Below are positions 8,199 through 16,478 of a stretch of 64,000 bases of DNA, piece by piece. The translations under genes and the position numbers were made by a program. How positions within the stretch are numbered: the first letter of the stretch is position 1; each line of letters starts with the position of its first letter. Source of the DNA: Halonotius sp046719765 (lineage in GTDB: Archaea; Halobacteriota; Halobacteria; Halobacteriales; Haloferacaceae); the NCBI RefSeq assembly GCF_046719765.1, contig NZ_JABEBY010000007.1, positions 74,021-138,020 on the forward strand, written 5' to 3'. The notes under the pieces were generated by a model. The model ran no database searches. It was not told the origin of the DNA and saw only the letters and a list, made by a program, of their open reading frames with translations.

Positions 8199-9185
8199 CT
8201 ACTCGCCGCTGTAGCGACCCGTGTCGACGCGGCCGTAGCCGTGGGCCCGGCTCCATTCGATGAGGCGGTGGCGACCCCGGCGGGCCAGCGGGGCCAACTC
8301 CGGGGCACCGATGATCCCGAAGCCGACAACGATCACGCCGAAGCCGGCGACGGTCATCGCCGACAGCGACTCCCCAAGCAGGAGCCAGCCGCCGAGGGTG
8401 GCGACGACCGGACTGACGTAGAAGACGAGACTCGACCGGGTCGCCCCGACGGCATCGAGCAGATTGAAATGCAGGATGTAGGCGAGCGCGCCGGCGAAGA
8501 CGCCGAGGTAGACAACCGAGAGCAGCGCCGAGGCCGTCCACGTCGCCGCCGCGACCGACTCGCCGGCAGCGAGGCTGAGCGCGTGGAGCAACGCCGCGCT
8601 GATCGGGAGGGCCCATGCGGTGCGAACCGTACTCGACAGCCGCGGCGCGGAGCGGCGGATCAACACCGTACCGAGCGCGAGGCTGACCGCACCCGCGAGC
8701 ACGATCGCCGCGCCGCCGGACAGCGTCGCTTGCAGCGTCGCCGGCGTCAACTCGATGACCATGCCGACGCCGACGAGGCCGACGAGCGTGCCGACCGCGC
8801 CGGTCGCCGAGAGGCGTTCGTCGCTGAGCAGGCCGCCGGCAAACAGCGGGGTGAAGATGGGCACAAGCGCGAAGAGGATCGCGCCGACGCCGCTGGTGAC
8901 TGAGCCCTGGCCGAGGAACAACAGGCCGTTGGCGAGGCCGATCGCAAAGACGCCAGCGGCAAGGATGCCGGCGATGTCGCCGCGGGTTCGCGGGATGAGA
9001 TCGCCCACGTCGTGGGTGAGGAGGACGTAGCCACCGAGGACGAGCGCGGCAAGATCGAACCGCACCGCGACAAGCAGTAGCGGCGGCACGTCAGCGAGGC
9101 CAGCCTTCGCTGCGACAAAGGTGCCACCGAACAGCACGCTCACCGCGAGAAACGCCGCCGTCCAGCGGTGGTCGGTCAGTTGCAT
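8199..9185 (-). CDS. EamA/DMT-superfamily permease
   Basis: 328 residues starting MQLTDHRWTAAFLAVSVLFGG. Ten hydrophobic helices fall in two EamA repeats, the first containing GGTFVAAKAGL and the second an ALAYILHFNLLDAVGATRSSL stretch. Proteins of this type export amino acids, nucleotides or drugs; the substrate cannot be read from sequence. The minus-strand frame stays open for 145 codons past this Met, but that part is arginine/proline-rich and lacks helices, so the Met at 9185 is preferred. It faces away from an HTH regulator at 9419 with a perfect inverted repeat between them, suggesting that the regulator controls this exporter. Confidence 0.88.
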   Translation of the reverse strand: MQLTDHRWTAAFLAVSVLFGGTFVAAKAGLADVPPLLLVAVRFDLAALVLGGYVLLTHDVGDLIPRTRGDIAGILAAGVFAIGLANGLLFLGQGSVTSGVGAILFALVPIFTPLFAGGLLSDERLSATGAVGTLVGLVGVGMVIELTPATLQATLSGGAAIVLAGAVSLALGTVLIRRSAPRLSSTVRTAWALPISAALLHALSLAAGESVAAATWTASALLSVVYLGVFAGALAYILHFNLLDAVGATRSSLVFYVSPVVATLGGWLLLGESLSAMTVAGFGVIVVGFGIIGAPELAPLARRGRHRLIEWSRAHGYGRVDTGRYSGE

Positions 9186-9361
9186 CCGGCCTCCGATCCG
9201 GCGAACGGGCGGGGAGATAGCGTCGAAGAGAGAAGATCGCTCATATCCAAACAGAGGGGCTGAATGGGCATAAACCAATCCAGAAATCGCTGCACTGCGG
9301 GACAATCGGTTGGATCGTGACGACCAGCCGCAACGTGCAGGCGGCGCACGTAACGACGTAG

Positions 9362-9376
9362 TTTCACGGTGTGAAA
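9362..9376. promoter_or_regulatory. Perfect inverted repeat, candidate operator
   Basis: TTTCACggtGTGAAA has perfect six-base arms around a three-base centre. It lies between the divergent EamA exporter (start 9185) and HTH regulator (start 9419), 42 bases before the regulator. Its position would cover or flank the regulator's promoter, so autorepression is a reasonable inference. Confidence 0.45.
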
Positions 9377-9418
9377 GATGGCCGAAACCGACTTGCGGGC
9401 GGGGCAAGAACACAGGGT

Positions 9419-10216
9419 ATGGATCGGGTCTTCGAGGAGATGGAGTTTCTCGCGCGGTCGGCCAACCGTGGCGATGTGCTGACGCTGGTGGCCGAGGCCC
9501 CACACGACCGGGGGGCGTTGGCGGCCGAGACCGGGGCCTCACAGCCAACGCTCGGTCGGATTCTCCGGGATTTCGAGGAACGTGACTGGGTGCGAGCAAC
9601 CGAGGCCGGCTACACCGCAACGGCGACCGGCCGGCTCGTCGCCGCGGGGCTGACCGAACTCTCCGAGAGCCTGACTGCCGAGCTCCACCTTCGAGAGATC
9701 AGCGGGTGGCTGCCGGCCGACGATCTCGGTTTTGACCTGAAACGACTGGGCGAGGCGACGATTACGACGCCGACCCAGACCCGACCGAGCGCGCCGATCA
9801 GCTGCGTGATCGAACTGATTGAGACGGCAGACCGGGTGCGGGTCTTCTCACATGCGTTTAACGAACAGACGCTGGCCGCGGTCGTCGAGTGGGTCGCCGA
9901 TGGTGGGCAGTTCGAGGGCGTATTCTCCGCGGCGGCGATCGATGCGGTGGCCCACGAGACGGGGCTGCGCGGACAACTCAAACAGCTGTATGCGGCCGCC
10001 GACGCGACGATTCGTGTCATCGAAGATGATATTCCGCTGGCGGTGACAGTCGCTGACGACACGGTGAGCCTGTTGTTGCGGGACGAGCAGGGACGGCTGC
10101 AGGCGGCTGTCGACACCGACGACTCGGATGTCAAGACGTGGGCAACAGCCCGACACAGCGACTACTGGGCGTCGGCGCGCCCACTGGACGAGACAGATCT
10201 CGCTGGCGACACGTGA
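9419..10216 (+). CDS. Winged-helix transcriptional regulator with C-terminal sensor domain
   Basis: 265 residues. The N-terminus (about 5-75) is a winged HTH with the recognition helix in AAETGASQPTLGRILRDFEERDWV. The C-terminal 170 residues read like the haloarchaeal and methanogen FilR1-type middle domain found in many such regulators. ITTPTQTRPSAPISCVIELIETADRVRVFSHAF is its strand-rich core. It probably binds DNA as a dimer and senses a small ligand or status signal, though neither is known. ATG 9419 is chosen because it places the HTH at the very start. The divergent exporter and the TTTCAC/GTGAAA repeat suggest the local target. Confidence 0.85.
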   Translation: MDRVFEEMEFLARSANRGDVLTLVAEAPHDRGALAAETGASQPTLGRILRDFEERDWVRATEAGYTATATGRLVAAGLTELSESLTAELHLREISGWLPADDLGFDLKRLGEATITTPTQTRPSAPISCVIELIETADRVRVFSHAFNEQTLAAVVEWVADGGQFEGVFSAAAIDAVAHETGLRGQLKQLYAAADATIRVIEDDIPLAVTVADDTVSLLLRDEQGRLQAAVDTDDSDVKTWATARHSDYWASARPLDETDLAGDT

Positions 10217-10276
10217 CGACGGCGACACCGGCTGTGAGGCCGCAGCCGACAGCAATCGACCAGAGGGTGACAGCAA

Positions 10277-11038
10277 TCAGACAGAGGGTGTCTCCGAGGC
10301 CGGTCGGTCATACTCACAGGTGCCGTCGAGACACCGCTCGCCAGAGGCGGTGCGGAACCGCGGAAGCCCGCACTCACAGGCCCCGGTGACGACGCCCGCG
10401 GGGAAGGAAAACGACGTTTCACAATCCGGGTAGTCGTCACAGCCGAAGAAGAGTCGCCCGTCGGGGCTGCGAACGCGGAGCGGCGCGCCACAGTCAGGAC
10501 AGTCGTAGGCCTCGTCGAATCGCTCGCGGACGGCATCCGACAGCGACTCACAGGCGTAATCGACACAGAGGTCGAAGGCCTCGCCGCGTTCGACGCGGAT
10601 CTGTGGGAGACCACAATCCGGGCAGGTGGAGTCAAGCACGGTCGCCCCCGACGGCAGGCCGTACTGTTCGGCACAGTCGAGACATCTGACTTCCCCGCGC
10701 GTGCGGACGAGTTGGCCAGTGCACAGCGGGCAGTCGCCAACGGGGACGCCGGCTTCGGAAACCGGGAACGATTCGACGCCGGCAACGTCGTGAGAGCTAA
10801 CCGAAAGCTGTTGGCCGTCGGCCGCGGCGGTGAGGCTGAACCCCTCGCTGTCGTGTTCGACGGTGACCTCGTCGGGGCGGGTGAGCCACGCGACGGGCTG
10901 GTAGCCGTCGGCGTCGTGGACGAGGACGGTGCGATCCGGTTTGACCAGGATCACGACGTGGCCGCGTTGGGTGCGGTCGCGGCTGCCTTCGAACTCGACG
11001 GTGCAGTCGCCGGTCAGGATGCGGGTGCGGTCGGCCAT
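10277..11038 (-). CDS. NucS N-terminal-like domain fused to topoisomerase-type zinc fingers
   Basis: 253 residues. Residues 1-95 (LTGDCTVEFEGSRDRTQRG, LVKPDRTVLVHDADGYQPV) look like the DNA-binding N-terminal domain of endonuclease NucS (DUF91). The RecB-like nuclease half is absent. In its place follow three or four Cys4 zinc fingers: CPLC...CLDC, CPDC...C, CPDC...FFGCDDYPDC and CECG...C. The third matches the C4 finger of type IA topoisomerases. A role in recognising unusual or damaged DNA without cutting it is an inference. The gene converges on the HTH regulator and diverges from the HAD gene at 11113. Confidence 0.8.
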   Translation of the reverse strand: MADRTRILTGDCTVEFEGSRDRTQRGHVVILVKPDRTVLVHDADGYQPVAWLTRPDEVTVEHDSEGFSLTAAADGQQLSVSSHDVAGVESFPVSEAGVPVGDCPLCTGQLVRTRGEVRCLDCAEQYGLPSGATVLDSTCPDCGLPQIRVERGEAFDLCVDYACESLSDAVRERFDEAYDCPDCGAPLRVRSPDGRLFFGCDDYPDCETSFSFPAGVVTGACECGLPRFRTASGERCLDGTCEYDRPASETPSV

Positions 11039-11112
11039 GGGCCGCCGTGGCCGCGGCTTCCGCCCTAAAGCTACGGGCGAGAGTCTTTAGGTGAAGGCGA
11101 TGACGGGCCACC

Positions 11113-11787
11113 ATGGGCGACTCCAAACGCGGGAGCCGGGCCGTGTTGTTCGATATGGACGGCGTGATCGTTGACTCCGAGCGATACTGGCACGACGCCC
11201 AGCCCGAGCACATCTTTCCGGCGACGCTCGCGGGCGCGTACCCGGATCTCGACGAGACAACCGGGATGAACTACAAGGAGATCTACGACTATCTCGATGC
11301 GAACTACGAGACGAAAATCAGCAAAGACGAGTTTATCGATATCTTCGATGAAACAGCACGCGAAATCTACCGCGAGCGTGTCTCGCTGCTCGATGGCTTT
11401 CACGACCTCCATGATGAACTCGCCGCCAACGAGGTTACCGTCAGCATCGTCACCTCCGCGCCGCCAGCGTGGCACGAGATCGTCACCGAGCGGTTCGACA
11501 TCGCGGTTGGCGAGACGATCAGCGCGGAAGACATCGACGGCGAGGGGAAGCCAGCCCCGGATGTCTACGAGCATGCCGCGGGCGTCCTCGGCATCGACCC
11601 GGCCGACTGCCTCGTCGTCGAGGATTCGAAAAACGGCGTCGAAGCCGGGAAGCGCGCCGGCATGACGGTGATCGCCTACCGGAGCGGGCCGAACGACGAT
11701 ACCGACCTCTCGGCGGCCGATGTCGTTGTCGACGGCTCCGCAGAGTTACGGGCTGAGATTCGACGACGGACGGGAGTTGAGGGATAG
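11113..11787 (+). CDS. HAD-superfamily hydrolase (subfamily IA phosphatase/phosphoglucomutase-like)
   Basis: 224 residues with all HAD motifs. The nucleophile loop LFDMDGVIVDSE has D14 and D16, motif II TSAPP follows near residue 116, and the lysine GKPAPDVY and the acidic pair VVEDSKNGVEAG come later. The helical cap between motifs I and II (about 20-90) places it with beta-phosphoglucomutase and phosphoglycolate phosphatase-like enzymes. The substrate is unknown. It diverges from the zinc-finger gene (start 11038) and converges on vapC with a gap of 11 bases. Confidence 0.9.
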   Translation: MGDSKRGSRAVLFDMDGVIVDSERYWHDAQPEHIFPATLAGAYPDLDETTGMNYKEIYDYLDANYETKISKDEFIDIFDETAREIYRERVSLLDGFHDLHDELAANEVTVSIVTSAPPAWHEIVTERFDIAVGETISAEDIDGEGKPAPDVYEHAAGVLGIDPADCLVVEDSKNGVEAGKRAGMTVIAYRSGPNDDTDLSAADVVVDGSAELRAEIRRRTGVEG

Positions 11788-11798
11788 GCCGCGTGTGA

Positions 11799-12275
11799 CT
11801 ACTCGGATCTGACGGTGACAGACGGAAAATACGTCTCGTAGAACGCAGTATCGAAGGTAAGCAGCCGGTCGCAGTCGACAGCGGCGTGGGCACCAATGAG
11901 AAAATCAGCGGCGATATGCTGTCGCGGAGCGAGCGCGGTGCCACACTCCGTGCAGGGAACCGTCTGGTCAGTCCCACACGTCGGACACTGCAATCCGTCA
12001 GGGCGGCGGTCAGTGTACTCCTGAAAGGCTCCGCCGGCGCGGAACAGGGCTTCTTGTGACGGCTCGTCAAGTTGCAATCGAAGGTCGTCGCAGAACTCGT
12101 CGAGAGCCGCAGACGATTCGAAATGGCCGTCGGCAGCGAGTTCGGCGTAGACGATCGACGAGATCACGACCCGACCATCCTGATAAGCGCGGCGCAGAAC
12201 CGACTCGCTGGCGTCGGCGTGTTCGTCGTCGTACAACAGGGCGAGCAGCGCATTCGTATCGACCGCGGTGATCAC
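11799..12275 (-). CDS. vapC: PIN-domain toxin (VapC-type) with inserted zinc ribbon
   Basis: 158 residues. PIN ribonucleases cut RNA with a Mg-binding acidic cluster; here D6 (AVDTNALL), E45 (VYAELA), D124 (AADFLIGAH) and D142 (TFDTAFY) are in place. Between the second and third acidic residues is a four-cysteine module, CPTC and CTEC (C97, C100, C108, C111). It probably binds zinc and is not part of the classical fold. The gene overlaps the upstream AbrB-type antitoxin by four bases, the usual antitoxin-first arrangement. The likely RNA target, tRNA or rRNA, is unknown. Confidence 0.88.
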   Translation of the reverse strand: MITAVDTNALLALLYDDEHADASESVLRRAYQDGRVVISSIVYAELAADGHFESSAALDEFCDDLRLQLDEPSQEALFRAGGAFQEYTDRRPDGLQCPTCGTDQTVPCTECGTALAPRQHIAADFLIGAHAAVDCDRLLTFDTAFYETYFPSVTVRSE

Positions 12276-12544
12276 GTGTCGCCCCCGAGTTCGTCGTCAC
12301 CCACGTCACGAGGGTACTCACCGCGGAGCCGGCGCATCCGCTCGGGCATCGAGTCGTCGCTGTCGGCACGACCGCGGTGTTTGGCGAACGGATCATCACC
12401 GTCGGCTGTCGTCGGGGGTTGTTTCCGGATCGTGTACCCCGATTCGTCCTCCTCAAACGTGATCTCGTCACCCGGTTCGATACCGAGAGCCTCCCGGATC
12501 TCTTTGGGAATCGTGACTTGACCTTTCGTTGTCACGCGGGGCAT
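12272..12544 (-). CDS. vapB: AbrB/MazE-type antitoxin (VapB)
   Basis: 90 residues. The N-terminal swapped-hairpin DNA-binding domain is clear: MPRVTTKGQVTIPKEIREALG, then IEPGDEITFEED. The C-terminal half (about 48-90) is acidic and arginine-rich and probably wraps around the PIN toxin to neutralise it. It is the first gene of the pair and overlaps vapC by four bases. The inverted repeat at 12565-12585, directly upstream and overlapping the likely TATA region, is a good candidate for autoregulation by this protein. Confidence 0.9.
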   Translation of the reverse strand: MPRVTTKGQVTIPKEIREALGIEPGDEITFEEDESGYTIRKQPPTTADGDDPFAKHRGRADSDDSMPERMRRLRGEYPRDVGDDELGGDT

Positions 12545-12564
12545 GTGTAGTTGAACGTATGGCG

Positions 12565-12585
12565 TAATACAAGAAAAGTATTACT
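12565..12585. promoter_or_regulatory. Inverted repeat in the vapBC promoter
   Basis: GTAATAC and GTATTAC form perfect seven-base arms separated by seven bases. The left arm also reads as the minus-strand box GTATTACG (12564-12571), about 23 bases before the vapB ATG at 12544. Binding of VapB or the VapBC complex here would block transcription. Confidence 0.55.
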
Positions 12586-12627
12586 CAGGGTGAATCGACA
12601 CCGATCAGCAAGAAAACGCCATATGAA

Positions 12628-12637
12628 CATGATTTTA
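12628..12637 (+). promoter_or_regulatory. TATA box of the DUF433/PIN-like pair
   Basis: The sequence gattttatac lies about 28-37 bases before the ATG at 12665. It points away from the vapBC promoter, so the two modules are divergently transcribed from a 120-base AT-rich region. Confidence 0.5.
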
Positions 12638-12664
12638 TACGCGATGACGGCGTACTGAGATATA

Positions 12665-12964
12665 ATGAGCGAAATCGTCACAACGCCGGATACCCTCGGC
12701 GGCGCGCCACGAATCGAGGGACGGCGGATCGGTGTCCACCATATCGCCGCCCGCGTCGTCGACGGCGGCGAGTCACCGATGGCCGTCGCGGCGGAGTACA
12801 ACCTCGATATCGCGGATGTCCACCGCGCGCTCACATACTACTACGACAATCCCGAGGAGATGCGCCAGGTGCAAGCCGAGCGACAGTCGATTCCTGACGG
12901 TGTTTCCGTCGTTCGTGGCCCCGACGACCTCGATGCCGATGTCCAGTCCGAACGCGAAGTATGA
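12665..12964 (+). CDS. DUF433-domain protein, probable antitoxin
   Basis: 99 residues. The core IEGRRIGVHHIAARVVDGGESPMAVAAEYNLDIADVHRALTYYYDNPEEM is a typical DUF433 winged-helix domain. Such proteins act as DNA-binding antitoxins paired with PIN-like toxins. The C-terminal 25 residues (DLDADVQSEREV) are acidic and may contact the toxin. It overlaps the next gene by four bases. The start is fixed by the TATA-like gattttatac about 30 bases before. Confidence 0.88.
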   Translation: MSEIVTTPDTLGGAPRIEGRRIGVHHIAARVVDGGESPMAVAAEYNLDIADVHRALTYYYDNPEEMRQVQAERQSIPDGVSVVRGPDDLDADVQSEREV

Positions 12965-13296
12965 GGCTGTTGGCCGACGAACACGTCCCGACAGCGTTTG
13001 TGTCGGCCCTCGATGGCGAAGGCCACGATGTCGCTGTCGTCGGCAACGAACTCCCGCTGAGTGCTGACGACAAGGTGCTACTTGAGTACGCCCGCGAGAC
13101 GAATCGCGCGATTCTCAGCCAAGACACCGACTTCCGTGGGGCCGACCCAGAACTGAAGGGTGAGCCGTTTCTCGGCGTCCTCGCGTGTGATCCAACTGCC
13201 TCACCTGGTGAGATTGCTACTGCCGTCAGGCGAATCGATGCCGTCACGGACGACCTCTCAGAAACGGTGCTATATGTGCCGGGCGAGTGGCTCTGA
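12961..13296 (+). CDS. DUF5615 PIN-like protein, probable toxin
   Basis: 111 residues starting MRLLADEHVPTAFVSALDGEGHDV. The ADEHV motif, the later RAILSQDTDF and the closing VLYVPGEW belong to the DUF5615 family, shortened PIN-like domains presumed to be ribonucleases. Acidic residues D6, E7 and those in QDTDF would form the metal site. Together with the DUF433 gene it makes a second toxin-antitoxin module back-to-back with vapBC. It converges on the helicase gene with a gap of 12 bases. Confidence 0.85.
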   Translation: MRLLADEHVPTAFVSALDGEGHDVAVVGNELPLSADDKVLLEYARETNRAILSQDTDFRGADPELKGEPFLGVLACDPTASPGEIATAVRRIDAVTDDLSETVLYVPGEWL

Positions 13297-13308
13297 GGAA
13301 CAAACCGA

Positions 13309-15645
13309 CTACTCCACCGTCACCGACCGACTCGCCCGCACCGGCGGCAACGGCAGATCAGGGAACGTCACCTCGACGGTGAACTCCAGATCCTCATCGG
13401 CTCCGAAAACGCCGACCGGAACCGCCGTCTCGTCGCTCAAATAACACCGCTTTTCGTTCATCTCGACGCCGTTGACCGTCACGCGAACCCCGACAGCCGC
13501 GCTGCCGGCGGTCGTCCGCACCGTGATTTCGCACATTTCGTTGTCGCCGCGGCCAATGGTGGTCGGGAACTCACCCCACTCAACGGAGATCCGTGGCAAC
13601 TCGCTGGCCGCATCGACGACACGTTCAGCGACGCCAGCCGTGAGACCAGCGCGCGTGAGTTCATCGACGCCGGCCGCAACGATCTCGCCGGGTGTCGTCA
13701 GCCCGCCAGTAGCGAGGGTTTCGGCTCGGCCCGCGCCGACACCGTCGATGGCGGTGAGACCGACTGCTTCGCGGGAGACACCGTGTTCGACGCGGGCTTC
13801 GATCCGGCGAACGAGGTTGGCGGCTCGGGGGCCAGCAAACCGGTCGGCGAAGGCGTGGAGTGCGGCGAGCAGGCGCAGGGCATTCTGCTTGATCACCCAC
13901 GCGTCACTGCGAAGCCCCGAGGGCACCCGATCGTCCATGCTCGCCTGCAAGATAGCGAGAACTTTCCGGTGGCCGTTTTCGAGGTCGGTATCGGTGTCGC
14001 CGAGCACCTCGTCGATGGCATCGGTTTCGGCCTGCCGCGCGGAGACGCTGTCGAACTCCTCGGCGCGGGCGACGGCGTCGAGGACGGCATCGACCGAGAG
14101 GCGATCGCGCTCAACGAGATCGGCAAACCGGACGGCCGTCGACAACCGAAGGTAGAAGTTCGACGCCAGCCGGCCGAGTTGGGTTCCCTCGACGCCGAGA
14201 TCGCTGTCGGTGTCGACGAAGCCGCGGTCGACGAGCGTTTCCAGCGTCGACCGCACCCGCTCGCGGAGCCCCTCGGGATCGTAGGCGTCGGGATCGGCGT
14301 GGGCGCGCTGGTAGTAGAACGTGGTTTCGAGCCAACTCATCACGTCGTCGAGATCACGGATCGTGCCAAGGGCGATCTCGGCGTTGAGATGGGCGTCGAG
14401 ATCGTCGGCCAACCGGGACTCGATCTCCTTGCCCTCTCTGAGCAGTCGCCGATATTTGTCGGCGTCCTCGCGGTCGCAGATCACCCAGCCGTAGCCCACG
14501 TCGTCGTACTCCGGGCGGCCGGCGCGGCCGAGCATTTGAAGGATATCGAGCGGGCTGATGTCGACCTCGCCTTCCAGCGGATCGTGATATTTGGTATCGC
14601 GGATCACGACACAGCGGGCCGGGAGGTTGACGCCCCACGCCAGCGTCGAAGTGGAGAAGAGCAGCTGAATCTTGCCGTCCTTGAACCACTCCTCGATCTT
14701 GTTGCGGTCGTCCTTGGCGAGGCCAGCATGGTGGAAGGCGACGCCGTCGGGAGCACCTTTCCGGAGGCTGTCGTTGTTGAGGTCTGTGGCGTCGTTGTGG
14801 AAATCGTAGTCGCCGCGGGCTCCCATCGGGATGTCGCGGTCGGCGACCTCGTCGCGGGCTTTCGCGGCCGCCCGTACCGCGTCCTGTCTGGATGAGACGA
14901 AAACGATGGCCTGACCATCTTCGCGGAGGTGCGGCTCAACCTTATCGAGGGCGGCGTAGAGCCGGCGGTATTTGTCGGCGAAGGCGTTGTCCCCATGGCT
15001 GTAGGTCTGCACATCGGTGTGGAGTTCGACCGGGCGGTACTCCTCGCCGAACTCGAAGGTCGCTTCCGGCGGGGCGTCGAGCCAGCCGGCCACGTCCTCG
15101 ATGTTCGGCATCGTCGCCGACAGCGCGACGATCCGCGGCGCGCAGAGCCGCCGGAGCCGCGAGATCGTCACCTCAAGAACGCCGCCGCGGCCCTCCGAAT
15201 CCAGCAAGTGAACCTCGTCGATGACGACGCAGTCAACATCAGTAATAAACGAATACCGCGGCGAGTCGTGTTTGCGCGTCGCCGAGTCCGTTTTTTCGGG
15301 CGTCATCACGAGGATATCGGCGCGTTCGGCGCGGCGGGGGTTGAGATCCCGCTCGCCGGTGACGACGTAGACGGAGTAGCCGAGCTCCTCGAAGCGATCC
15401 CACTCAGCTTCCTTCTCGTTGGTGAGCGCGCGCATCGGAGCCATGAACAGCGCGGTGCCGCCGTCCCGGAGGCAGCGACAGATCGCCAGCTCGGCCAGCG
15501 CGGTTTTGCCGGCGGCGGTCGGCGCGCTGGCGACGACGTTGTCGTCGGTCTCTAAGATGACCGGCAGTGCCTCCCGCTGCATCCGGTTGAACTCCTCGAA
15601 GCCGAAGGCGTCGGCGAACTCCGGGATCGCCTCGGCGACCTTCAC
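13309..15645 (-). CDS. Ski2-type DEAD/DEAH helicase with Sec63-like C-terminus
   Basis: 778 residues. Walker A is APTAAGKT (41-48), the DEVH box is VVIDEVHLLDSE near 140, motif III is ALSATMPN, and FHHAGL and QMLGRAGRPEYD complete the superfamily-2 set. The C-terminus has a helix-hairpin-helix (LTAIDGVGAGRAETLATGGL) and a beta-rich Sec63/Brr2-like domain. This matches the Hel308/Ski2 group of 3'-5' DNA or RNA helicases acting in fork repair or RNA remodelling. The N-terminus differs from the haloarchaeal Hel308 I remember, so I call the family only. It stands alone on the minus strand. Confidence 0.9.
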   Translation of the reverse strand: MKVAEAIPEFADAFGFEEFNRMQREALPVILETDDNVVASAPTAAGKTALAELAICRCLRDGGTALFMAPMRALTNEKEAEWDRFEELGYSVYVVTGERDLNPRRAERADILVMTPEKTDSATRKHDSPRYSFITDVDCVVIDEVHLLDSEGRGGVLEVTISRLRRLCAPRIVALSATMPNIEDVAGWLDAPPEATFEFGEEYRPVELHTDVQTYSHGDNAFADKYRRLYAALDKVEPHLREDGQAIVFVSSRQDAVRAAAKARDEVADRDIPMGARGDYDFHNDATDLNNDSLRKGAPDGVAFHHAGLAKDDRNKIEEWFKDGKIQLLFSTSTLAWGVNLPARCVVIRDTKYHDPLEGEVDISPLDILQMLGRAGRPEYDDVGYGWVICDREDADKYRRLLREGKEIESRLADDLDAHLNAEIALGTIRDLDDVMSWLETTFYYQRAHADPDAYDPEGLRERVRSTLETLVDRGFVDTDSDLGVEGTQLGRLASNFYLRLSTAVRFADLVERDRLSVDAVLDAVARAEEFDSVSARQAETDAIDEVLGDTDTDLENGHRKVLAILQASMDDRVPSGLRSDAWVIKQNALRLLAALHAFADRFAGPRAANLVRRIEARVEHGVSREAVGLTAIDGVGAGRAETLATGGLTTPGEIVAAGVDELTRAGLTAGVAERVVDAASELPRISVEWGEFPTTIGRGDNEMCEITVRTTAGSAAVGVRVTVNGVEMNEKRCYLSDETAVPVGVFGADEDLEFTVEVTFPDLPLPPVRASRSVTVE

Positions 15646-15769
15646 GGCGACTCACCGGCGGGATGCCTCATTGCATGGTGTCGGGGGTTGGGCGATGAAA
15701 GGCGTTTCCTTCGGCCCCGGTTCGACTGGAGATTTGGCTGCGGGTACAGCACAGCGTGGCGAGACAGCG

Positions 15770-16363
15770 CTAGCCGAGATGGCGGTCGATGACGGCTTTG
15801 GCCTCTTGGCCAGCTTGTTTCCAGCCGTAGCCTGACTCATAGACGTGGCGTTTGCTCTCGACGAGTTCCTCCGGGGATGATTCCGCGAAGCCGCCGCGAT
15901 CCCACGCGCCGGACTCCCGGAGCCACGTGACGACATTGTCCTTCGTTTCGGGCCACGAGAGATCGACCATCTCGTACCACGCGATCATCGCAAAGACCGC
16001 GTTGTCGTGACAGCCCGGCACCGAGCCGTGTTCGTAGATCGTTGCCATCGGCTCGATTGAGGGTTCCGAAACCTGCTCGGCGTACTCGGCGGCCGTCAGC
16101 AGCCGGAGGGTGCCATCATCAGCCTGCTCGATCCGGTTGAGCGATTTGAGCGTCGCCAACGCGGCGGTATGGAGGTCACGCCACTCGCTGTCGACCGACG
16201 ATCGAAGCTCCTCCTCGGTTAGCTCCTCGGCGGTCAGAACGGCAAGACAATCGATGTAAGCCTTCTCGATGGTTGGCCACGGGGTACCCTCAAACCGGCA
16301 GTCGGGATCATGGAGGCTGTTGGTCGTCCGACAGCCGGGACAGGGGTAGCTGAAACGCGGCAC
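15770..16363 (-). CDS. Uncharacterised haloarchaeal protein with N-terminal cysteines
   Basis: 197 residues. The N-terminus CPGCRTTNSLHDPDCRFEGTPWPTIE carries three cysteines and a histidine that could bind zinc (C8, C11, H18, C22). The rest alternates helical and aromatic segments (VPGCHDNAVFAMIAWYEMVDLSW, TWLRESGAWDRGGF). There is no membrane helix or known catalytic motif. A region rich in Glu/Leu (LTAEELTEEELRSSV) near 45 may be a helix-turn-helix-like linker. It diverges from priL (16479) with a gap of 115 bases. I remember similar proteins in many haloarchaea but no function. Confidence 0.65.
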   Translation of the reverse strand: MPRFSYPCPGCRTTNSLHDPDCRFEGTPWPTIEKAYIDCLAVLTAEELTEEELRSSVDSEWRDLHTAALATLKSLNRIEQADDGTLRLLTAAEYAEQVSEPSIEPMATIYEHGSVPGCHDNAVFAMIAWYEMVDLSWPETKDNVVTWLRESGAWDRGGFAESSPEELVESKRHVYESGYGWKQAGQEAKAVIDRHLG

Positions 16364-16478
16364 GATCGATAGTTCGGCGCGCGGTGATTATAGTTTACGT
16401 CACCGAGGACGGTGCCGCGGACGGGGCGACGCCGCTGACCGTCGGGCTTATTCACCCCGCTTGTGAAGACGGCGTACG

